Part shown: one piece after another, positions 14,875 to 20,315 of the stretch | Position numbering within the stretch: position 1 is the first letter of the stretch | Layout of the letters: each line of letters opens with the position of its first letter | From: Thermohalobaculum sp050331395 | GTDB taxonomy: Bacteria; Pseudomonadota; Alphaproteobacteria; Rhodobacterales; Rhodobacteraceae | Direction of reading: 5' to 3' | Assembly (NCBI GenBank): GCA_050331395.1 | Contig: JBHJGX010000039.1 | Span: 1-20,315 of the forward strand | DNA: 20,315 nucleotides | Notes under the pieces: model-generated | Seen by the model: the letters and a program-made list of their open reading frames with translations, nothing else | What the model was told of the DNA's origin: nothing | Database searches by the model: none | Translations under genes and position numbers: made by a program

Positions 14875-16320
14875 ATGTCCTTCGACCTGACCCTGGCGCT
14901 GCCCGAGATCCTGATGGCCGCGGGGGCTATGACGCTCCTGATGGTCGGCGCGTTCGGCGGCGGCGACCGTCAGCGGCACCGGATCACCTGGGGAGCGGCC
15001 GCGCTGATGGCCGGCATCGGCCTCTGGATCACCACGCAGACCGGACCGAACCAGGCGGCCTTCTCGGGCGCCTTCGTGGTCGACAGCTACGCTCGCTTCG
15101 CCAAGGTGCTGATCTTGCTCTCTTCGGCGCTCATGCTGATCGTCGGGCACGCTTATCTGGAACGCCGCGGCATCCTCCGTTTCGAATACCCCGTCCTCAT
15201 CGTACTCGCGACACTCGGCATGATGATGATGGCCTCGGCTGGCGATCTGATCGCGCTCTATGTCGGGCTCGAGCTGCAGTCGCTCGCCCTCTACGTGATC
15301 GCGGCCTTCAATCGCGACAGCCTCCGGTCGACGGAAGCGGGTCTCAAATACTTCGTCCTCGGCGCGCTCTCGTCGGGGCTCCTGCTCTACGGCGCCTCGC
15401 TCGTCTACGGCTATACGGGATCGACCAATTTCACGGTGATCGCGGGTGTCATCGCCGGCGAGGGCGTGAGCCTGGGGCTCACCTTCGGGCTCGTCTTCCT
15501 CTGCGCGGGCCTCGCTTTCAAGATCTCGGCTGCGCCGTTCCATATGTGGACGCCTGACGTCTATGAGGGCTCGCCGACGCCGGTGACCGCGTTCTTCGCG
15601 ACGGCGCCGAAAGTCGCCGCGGGGGTGCTCTTCGCTCGGGTGCTCTTCGACGGGTTCCAGGAGGCGGCGCGCGACTGGCAGCAGATCCTCGTGTTCGTCG
15701 CGGTCGCCTCGATGTTCCTCGGTGCCATCGCCGCGATCGGGCAGACGAACCTCAAGCGGCTGATGGCCTATTCCTCGATCGGTCACATGGGTTATGCGCT
15801 CGTCGGACTGGCGGCTGCGACCGAGCAGGGGGCGGATGCGCTCCTGCTCTACCTTGCCATCTACGTGGTGATGAATATCGGCGTCTTTGCGTTCATCCTG
15901 GCCATGGAGCGCGACGGCGCGCCCGTCGTTCAGATCTCCGACCTCTCCGGGTTGGCGCGTACCCGACCCGCCCAGGCGCTCGCCGTGGCCATCCTCATGC
16001 TTTCGCTCGCGGGTTTGCCGCCGATGGTTGGCTTCTTCGCCAAGTTCTACGTCTTCAAGGCGGCCGTCGATGCGGGTCTCACCGGGCTTGCGATTGCGGG
16101 CGCGATCGCCAGCGTGATCGGCGCCTATTACTATCTCAACATTGTCCGCGTGATGTATCTGAGCGAGGAAGATCGCCCGCTCGAGCTCCGCACGGGCTTT
16201 GTCGATCAGGCGGCGCTCGGGCTTGCGGCGGTCGTCATGGCCGCGGGCTGGCTGCCCTTTATTGGCGGGTTCGGCATTCCCGAGGCCACGGCGGCGGCCG
16301 CCTCGGCGCTCGTCAGATGA
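14875..16320 (+). CDS. nuoN: NADH-quinone oxidoreductase subunit N
   Basis: ND2-type antiporter-like proton-pumping subunit, 481 residues and about 14 helices. The conserved charges are E133 in G-L-E-L-Q-S-L-A-L-Y and K216 in L-A-F-K-I-S-A-A-P-F-H-M-W-T-P-D-V-Y-E-G, followed by N-L-K-R-L-M-A-Y-S-S-I-G-H-M-G-Y. ATG 14875 has CGGGAGA about 6 bases upstream. The 47-base gap after nuoM contains no recognised element beyond a short direct repeat (CTGACCG). The stop overlaps the birA start as ATGA, extending the transcript beyond complex I. Confidence 0.97.
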   Translation: MSFDLTLALPEILMAAGAMTLLMVGAFGGGDRQRHRITWGAAALMAGIGLWITTQTGPNQAAFSGAFVVDSYARFAKVLILLSSALMLIVGHAYLERRGILRFEYPVLIVLATLGMMMMASAGDLIALYVGLELQSLALYVIAAFNRDSLRSTEAGLKYFVLGALSSGLLLYGASLVYGYTGSTNFTVIAGVIAGEGVSLGLTFGLVFLCAGLAFKISAAPFHMWTPDVYEGSPTPVTAFFATAPKVAAGVLFARVLFDGFQEAARDWQQILVFVAVASMFLGAIAAIGQTNLKRLMAYSSIGHMGYALVGLAAATEQGADALLLYLAIYVVMNIGVFAFILAMERDGAPVVQISDLSGLARTRPAQALAVAILMLSLAGLPPMVGFFAKFYVFKAAVDAGLTGLAIAGAIASVIGAYYYLNIVRVMYLSEEDRPLELRTGFVDQAALGLAAVVMAAGWLPFIGGFGIPEATAAAASALVR

Positions 16321-17072
16321 CCGGAGCGCGCCCCGCGGTCCCTATTCTGCGCTTCGAGAAGATCGACAGCACCAACGCCGAAGCCCTGCGCCGCGCCTCC
16401 GCCGGGGACACCGGGCCCCTCTGGATCGCGGCCAATACGCAAAGTGCGGCGCGCGGGCGCCGGGGCAGGGTGTGGCAAACGGGCACGGGCAATCTCGCCG
16501 CGACTTATCTCGCGCCATCGGGACGCCCGGCGGCCGAGGCAGCGCTTTTCTCCTTCGTGGCCGGACTGGCCGTGGCCGATCTCCTCGTCGAAGGCGCGCC
16601 GGGTGCGGAGATCCGCCTCAAATGGGAGAACGATGTGCTCCTCAACGGGCGCAAGGCGGCCGGGATCCTCCTCGAGAGCGCGGGGACCGGGGGGCGCACC
16701 GACTGGCTCGCGATCGGCATCGGGGTCAACCTTGCGAGCCACCCCGCCCTCGACGAGTGCCGCCCTGGTGCGCCCCGGCCTACCAGCCTTGCCGCAGAAG
16801 GTGCTGCCGCCCTCTCGCCGGAGGCAGCCCTCGCCGCCCTCGACCGCCACCTCGCCGGCTGGATCGCGCGGTTCGACCGAGACGGGTTCCCGACGATCCG
16901 GGCGGCCTGGCTCGCCCGTGCCGCCCATCTCGGCCAGCGGATCGGCGCGGGTCTCGTCCGCGAGCGGCTCGAAGGCACCTTCGAGGATGTGGACGCCACC
17001 GGTGCCCTTGTTCTACATACGGCCCTCGGCCGGCGCCGGATCGCCGCGGCCGAACTCTACTTCCCGGAGTGA
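16317..17072 (+). CDS. birA: biotin--[acetyl-CoA-carboxylase] ligase, without DNA-binding domain
   Basis: Activates biotin with ATP to biotinyl-5'-AMP and attaches it to the biotin carrier protein of acetyl-CoA carboxylase and other carboxylases. The protein is 251 residues. It starts directly with the catalytic domain (F-E-K-I-D-S-T-N-A-E), so the N-terminal repressor helix-turn-helix of E. coli BirA is missing; this is a monofunctional, cytosolic form. The biotin-loop motif A-A-R-G-R-R-G-R is at 44-51 (Ala replaces the first Gly of the E. coli motif). It is followed by K-W-E-N-D-V-L-L-N-G-R-K-A-A-G-I-L-L-E and a small C-terminal SH3-like domain. The ATGA overlap with nuoN implies coupled translation. 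The same placement after nuoN is common in Rhodobacterales. Confidence 0.93.
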   Translation: MTGARPAVPILRFEKIDSTNAEALRRASAGDTGPLWIAANTQSAARGRRGRVWQTGTGNLAATYLAPSGRPAAEAALFSFVAGLAVADLLVEGAPGAEIRLKWENDVLLNGRKAAGILLESAGTGGRTDWLAIGIGVNLASHPALDECRPGAPRPTSLAAEGAAALSPEAALAALDRHLAGWIARFDRDGFPTIRAAWLARAAHLGQRIGAGLVRERLEGTFEDVDATGALVLHTALGRRRIAAAELYFPE

Positions 17073-17077
17073 GGGCC

Positions 17078-17863
17078 ATGCTTCTCGCCATCGACGTCGG
17101 CAATACCAACACCGTCTTTGCGGTGCATGACGGCGGCGATTTCGTGGCCGAATGGCGCTGCAATACTGTGAGCGTCCGCACCGCCGACCAGTATTTCGTC
17201 TGGCTCAACCAATTGATGGGCCATAGCGGCCTCGATATCCGGGCGATCTCCGATGTGGTGATCTCGAATGTGGCACCGGCCACGCTGTTTAATCTGCGGG
17301 TGCTCTGCGACCGCTATTTCGACAGCCGGCCCCTCGTCGTCGGCAAACCGGACTGCGCCTTGCCCGTGGACGTCCGCGTCGATTTCCCCGAGCAGGTGGG
17401 CGCGGACCGGCTGGTGAATACGGCCGCCGCCCACGCGGCGTATGGCGGCAACCTGATCGTCCTCGATTTCGGCACCGCCACGACCTTCGATGTGGTGGAC
17501 GCGGACGGCGCCTATATCGGTGGCGTGATCGCGCCCGGCATCAATCTCTCGCTCGAAGCCCTCAAGAACGCCGCCGCCCATTTGCCCCATATCGATGTCA
17601 GCGCGCCGCAACAGGTGGTCGGCACGAATACCGTCCACTGTATGCAATCGGGGATCTATTGGGGATATATCGGCTTGATCGAGGGGGTTTGCGACCGCAT
17701 TTCCGCCGAACGCGCGCGGAAGATGACCGTGATCGCCACCGGTGGGCTCGCGCCGCTTTTCGCCCGTGGCACGACCGCGATCGAAACCGTCGACACTGGG
17801 CTGACGATCCGCGGCCTCGTGCTCATCCACCGCTACAACACCAAAGGCTCGTATGACGCGTAA
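17078..17863 (+). CDS. coaX: type III pantothenate kinase
   Basis: Phosphorylates pantothenate, the first step of coenzyme A synthesis; type III enzymes are generally insensitive to CoA feedback and need a monovalent cation. The protein is 261 residues with the ASKHA-fold motifs in order: D6-V-G-N-T-N-T (phosphate loop), G108-A-D-R-L-V-N, D130-F-G-T-A-T-T-F-D, then G-G-V-I-A-P-G-I-N and A-T-G-G-L-A. The frame is open upstream through birA, but ATG 17078 fits the family N-terminus and is preceded by GGAGTGAGGG, which spans the birA stop 5 bases before the start. Its last 11 bases overlap rnj. Confidence 0.95.
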   Translation: MLLAIDVGNTNTVFAVHDGGDFVAEWRCNTVSVRTADQYFVWLNQLMGHSGLDIRAISDVVISNVAPATLFNLRVLCDRYFDSRPLVVGKPDCALPVDVRVDFPEQVGADRLVNTAAAHAAYGGNLIVLDFGTATTFDVVDADGAYIGGVIAPGINLSLEALKNAAAHLPHIDVSAPQQVVGTNTVHCMQSGIYWGYIGLIEGVCDRISAERARKMTVIATGGLAPLFARGTTAIETVDTGLTIRGLVLIHRYNTKGSYDA

Positions 17864-19541
17864 CGGCCCGACGGAACTTGTCTACACCCCGCTCGGCGGC
17901 GCCGGGGAGATCGGCATGAATTGCTATCTCTACGGGCTCGGCCACGGCACGTCCGGGCGCTGGATCATGGTCGATCTCGGCATCGGCTTCGGCGATATGG
18001 AGACGGCGCCCGGCGTCGAGCTCGTGCTGCCGGATCTCCGCTTTATCCGGGCCGAAGGCGACCGGGTCGAGGCGCTGTTCCTCACCCATGCGCATGAGGA
18101 CCATGTGGGCGCGATCCCGCATCTCTGGGGCGATTTTCGGGCGCCGATTTATGCGCGCCCGTTTACCGCCGAGGTGGTGCGGCGAAAGCTCGAAGAGGCC
18201 GGGCTCGATCCCCGCTGGGTCCGCCAGGTGGGCGCGCATGAGCGGATCCAGGCTGGCGATTTCGAGGTGAGCTTCCTGCCGATCACCCATTCGGTGCCCG
18301 AGGCGTCCATGCTCGCGATCCGCACGCCGCTCGGCACGGTCGTGCATTCGGGCGATTTCAAGCTCGACCCGGATCCGCAGATCGGCGAGCCCTACGATCT
18401 CGCCCCCTTCGAGCGGTTGGGCGAGGAGGGCGTGCTCGCGCTCGCCTGTGACTCGACCAACGTCTTTTTGGCGGGCATGGCCGGCTCCGAGGCCGAAATC
18501 ACCCCGAACCTCCGCCGGATCATCGCCGCCGCGCCCGGTGCGGTTGCGGCGACGTCATTTGCGTCGAACGTGGCACGGCTGCGCACGCTCGCCCGCGCCG
18601 CCACCGATGTGGGCCGCAGCGTGGTCGTCGCCGGCCGCGCCATGCGCCGGATGATCGAGGTGGCCGTCGAAACCGGCCAACTCACGGATTTCCCGTCGAC
18701 CGTGAGCGAGGACGAGGCCGGGTCGATCCCCGCCGACCACCTCTTTTACCTCGTCACCGGAAGCCAAGGCGAAGCCCGCGCGGCCATGGCACGGATCGCC
18801 GCCGGCAGTCACCCCAGCGTCAAGCTCCGTGCGGGCGACACCGTGCTTTTCTCCTCGCGGACGATCCCCGGTAACGAGGCGGGGATATATCGGCTCTACA
18901 ATCGCCTCTCCGAGCAGGGCATCCGGGTGATCGACGCGGATATGGAGCGGATCCACGTCTCGGGCCATGCGCGCCGGGACGATCTCGCCCAGATCTACAA
19001 GGCGCTCAAGCCGCGGGTTTCGGTGCCCATTCATGGCGAGCATCGGCATCTGGTCGAGCACGCGAAATGGGGACGCGACTGGGGGGCGGCCCATGCGCTC
19101 GTGGTGCCTAACGGCTCGGTGGCGCGGCTCGACGGCAACGATCCGCGGGTTGTGGACGAGGTCGAGGCGGGGCGGGTCTATCTCGACGGCGAGACCCATG
19201 TGGGCGCCCTCGATGGGGTGATCCGCGACCGGTTGAAACTCGCGCGGCAAGGCCACCTGATCGCAGTGGTCGTGATCGACGAGGACGGCGACTTGATCGC
19301 CGACCCGGAAATCCGGCTGATCGGCGCGCCCAAGGAAGCGCCCGGCTGGCCTGCGCCGCTCGAGGACATGATCCGCCAGGCGGTTGACGACGCCATCGAG
19401 GACACGCCGCGCAAGCAGAAGAAATCCGATGCGGGCGTCGAAGACCTCGTGGGCCGCGTGGCGCGTAAGACCGCCGTGCGGTTTTGGGGCAAGAAGCCCG
19501 TGGTGACCGTGATCGTCACGCGGCTGGAGGACGAGGAATGA
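17853..19541 (+). CDS. rnj: ribonuclease J
   Basis: Metallo-beta-lactamase/beta-CASP ribonuclease with 5'-exonuclease and endonuclease activity, which processes and degrades mRNA and rRNA in alphaproteobacteria. The protein is 562 residues, the usual length. The N-terminus P-L-G-G-A-G-E-I-G-M-N and the metal site H79-A-H81-E-D83-H84 are present. H-S-G-D-F-K-L-D and the late H-G-E-H-R-H-L of the beta-CASP region follow. The C-terminal domain ends with the common F-W-G-K-K-P-V-V-T-V-I-V-T-R-L. ATG 17853 overlaps the coaX end by 11 bases, with AAAGG upstream, so expression is coupled to coaX. A 103-codon ORF overlaps its stop. Confidence 0.95.
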   Translation: MTRNGPTELVYTPLGGAGEIGMNCYLYGLGHGTSGRWIMVDLGIGFGDMETAPGVELVLPDLRFIRAEGDRVEALFLTHAHEDHVGAIPHLWGDFRAPIYARPFTAEVVRRKLEEAGLDPRWVRQVGAHERIQAGDFEVSFLPITHSVPEASMLAIRTPLGTVVHSGDFKLDPDPQIGEPYDLAPFERLGEEGVLALACDSTNVFLAGMAGSEAEITPNLRRIIAAAPGAVAATSFASNVARLRTLARAATDVGRSVVVAGRAMRRMIEVAVETGQLTDFPSTVSEDEAGSIPADHLFYLVTGSQGEARAAMARIAAGSHPSVKLRAGDTVLFSSRTIPGNEAGIYRLYNRLSEQGIRVIDADMERIHVSGHARRDDLAQIYKALKPRVSVPIHGEHRHLVEHAKWGRDWGAAHALVVPNGSVARLDGNDPRVVDEVEAGRVYLDGETHVGALDGVIRDRLKLARQGHLIAVVVIDEDGDLIADPEIRLIGAPKEAPGWPAPLEDMIRQAVDDAIEDTPRKQKKSDAGVEDLVGRVARKTAVRFWGKKPVVTVIVTRLEDEE

Positions 19542-19849
19542 AGACCCGCCGCGCTGTTCGAACGGTCCCACGTCTCGAGATATTGGTCGAAGTGCGTGAC
19601 GACGGTCGAGGTCGTTCGGGGCTTTCGGCGGACGAAGGGGCGTTCACGCTGATCCGCGTGCCGGCCAAGCCGCCGGGGCTCGCTGGGATCGCGGCAAAGA
19701 CCGCTTGTCGGACGATCGGTTTGCGTGTGCTCTCCGCGGATCCGCCGGTTCTCGTCCGGGTGCCGGGGCCGCGCCCTCGCAGGTTGCCGCTCGGCCCCCG
19801 CGGCGCGGAGATCGGTACGATCCACGCCTATCCGCTCGACGACGACTGA
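19538..19849 (+). CDS. hypothetical protein after rnj
   Basis: Not recognised. The 103-residue product is rich in Arg, Pro and Gly, without a signal peptide or membrane helix. A central segment reads F-T-L-I-R-V-P-A-K-P-P-G-L-A, and it ends I-H-A-Y-P-L-D-D-D. ATG 19538 overlaps the rnj stop as ATGA and codon choice resembles the neighbouring genes, which together favour a real gene. In many Rhodobacterales rnj is followed by a small two-helix DUF1467 membrane protein and proS; this product is not hydrophobic and is not that protein. It ends 42 bases before a convergent minus-strand gene. The gap holds only a weak 5-bp inverted repeat (19850-19854 and 19863-19867). Confidence 0.5.
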   Translation: MKTRRAVRTVPRLEILVEVRDDGRGRSGLSADEGAFTLIRVPAKPPGLAGIAAKTACRTIGLRVLSADPPVLVRVPGPRPRRLPLGPRGAEIGTIHAYPLDDD

Positions 19850-19891
19850 GCCGGCGACTAAACCGGCACGCGGGTCGGGACGGGCGGGCGC

Positions 19892-20080
19892 TCAGGCCGC
19901 TTTGCTTTCCGAACCGGTCTCGTCGATCTCCGGCCCTGTCGTGTCGGTCTCGTCGACCTCGTCCGTCTTTTTCGCAGATTTCGCGGACGTCTTCCGGATC
20001 TTCACTTCACGCAACAGAAATGCCGGCACATGATCGCCGAGCCCGACCACAGGCTCGTCCCGCGGCTCCCCGCGGCCGCC
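19892..20080 (-). CDS. C-terminal tail of an unidentified protein, possibly a DEAD-box RNA helicase (partial)
   Basis: A minus-strand frame ends at TGA 19894-19892. Read toward its C-terminus, it runs from a Gly/Arg-rich stretch (G-G-R-G-E-P-R-D-E-P) through V-V-G-L-G-D-H-V-P-A-F-L-L. It ends in a low-complexity charged tail with K-T-S-A-K-S-A-K-K and several D-E-T repeats. The RGG-like stretch plus G-D-H-x-P-x-F resembles tails of alphaproteobacterial DEAD-box helicases as I remember them, but no helicase core is in the window, so this is a weak assignment. The frame formally continues to 20224, but upstream of about 20080 the DNA is homopolymer-rich and unreliable, so the true N-terminal part is missing. 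Confidence 0.4.
   Translation of the reverse strand, partial: GGRGEPRDEPVVGLGDHVPAFLLREVKIRKTSAKSAKKTDEVDETDTTGPEIDETGSESKAA
19915..20009. repeat. left arm of terminal inverted repeat
   Basis: This segment, which codes for the charged tail of the minus-strand gene, reappears as its reverse complement at 20221-20315. Positions pair as x with 40230 minus x. By hand alignment 86 of 95 positions match, and the 35 outermost are identical. This arm has normal codon structure and is probably the genuine copy. Confidence 0.85.
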
Positions 20081-20220
20081 GGCCCCCCCCCGGTTTGCCG
20101 AAAGGCCCCCCAAGTGGCCGGGCCCCCCCCCCCCGGGGCGGGGGGAGCGCCGCCCCCGGACCGGTGAGGGGGGGGGTGTGTGGGGGGGCTGGGAGTTAAT
20201 GCGCCGTATTTTTTTTTGGG
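20081..20220. other. low-complexity, unreliable sequence at the fold centre
   Basis: Long C runs before the centre and G runs after it (20082-20091, 20124-20134, 20168-20176), plus a T run (20209-20217). The segment holds the axis of the terminal inverted repeat, at about 20115. Bases 20181-20220 still match the reverse complement of 20010-20049 at 28 of 40 positions, and 20150-20180 only poorly. This decay looks like sequencing or assembly error rather than biology. I call no gene, terminator or origin here. Confidence 0.7.
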
Positions 20221-20315
20221 TCAAGTTAAGATCCCCAACACGTCCGCTAAATCTGCTAAAAAGACGGACGAGGTCCCCGAGACCGACACGACAGGGCCGG
20301 AGATCGACGAGACCG
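20221..20315. repeat. right arm of terminal inverted repeat (probable fold-back artefact)
   Basis: Reverse complement of 19915-20009 with nine mismatches. Eight of them replace a G of the expected strand by C or T, and all lie between 20222 and 20276, nearer the fold axis. The last 35 bases are perfect. A duplicated tail that becomes cleaner away from the axis and stops at the window edge is best read as an assembly or library fold-back. Confidence 0.8.

Noticed and set aside
19850..19891. Possible bidirectional terminator between the 103-aa ORF and the convergent minus-strand gene.
   Set aside because: Only a 5-bp inverted repeat with an 8-base loop and no T-run on either strand; too weak to call.
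20081..20220. Telomere-like hairpin, origin or G-quadruplex from the C/G and T runs.
   Set aside because: The runs lie at the axis of an error-decaying fold-back at the window edge, so sequence quality is the simpler explanation.

Overview
The window is a GC-rich (mid-60s % by eye, not computed) alphaproteobacterial segment. It is almost entirely one co-directional operon for respiratory complex I (proton-pumping NADH:ubiquinone oxidoreductase), nuoA to nuoN, followed by birA, coaX and rnj. Three things point to Rhodobacterales or a close relative: protein sequences close to Rhodobacter/Paracoccus subunits, a short NuoG without the N7 cluster ligands, and the order nuoN-birA-coaX-rnj. The genus cannot be named from the sequence.

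Layout: nuoA (5' end cut by the window edge), nuoB and nuoC; a 69-aa two-helix membrane protein and a 129-aa NTF2/lumazine-binding-like protein inserted before nuoD; nuoD; nuoE with a long C-terminal extension ending in a helix-hairpin-helix-type domain; nuoF; a roughly 880-nt spacer holding a strong inverted repeat, a possible 31-aa ORF and an exported protein or lipoprotein of 162 aa; nuoG; nuoH; a possible 35-aa ORF; then nuoI, J, K, L, M and N. Most junctions are overlaps (ATGA, GTGA, TGATG) or gaps of a few bases, so the array reads as one translationally coupled transcript. No promoter or T-tract terminator is visible. The promoter presumably lies upstream of the window.

NuoE, F and G form the NADH-oxidising module. 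NuoB, C, D and I form the quinone-reducing connecting module. NuoA, H, J, K, L, M and N form the membrane proton-pumping arm. The cluster ligands checked in B, E, F, G and I, and the key Glu/Lys residues checked in L, M and N, are intact, so a functional complex is expected. The inserted small proteins are candidates for lineage-specific accessory or assembly factors, analogous to the unidentified reading frames known in the Rhodobacter capsulatus nuo cluster. Downstream, birA (biotin protein ligase), coaX (type III pantothenate kinase) and rnj (RNase J) are coupled to nuoN by overlaps or a 5-nt gap.

After rnj come a 103-aa hypothetical ORF overlapping its stop codon and, on the minus strand, the C-terminal tail of another gene, possibly a DEAD-box RNA helicase. 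The last roughly 230 bases are not trustworthy. They contain long C/G homopolymers, and the final 95 bases are an imperfect reverse complement of 19915-20009, with errors rising toward the centre of the fold. This is best explained as a fold-back artefact at a contig end. No tRNA, rRNA, CRISPR array or insertion sequence was seen.
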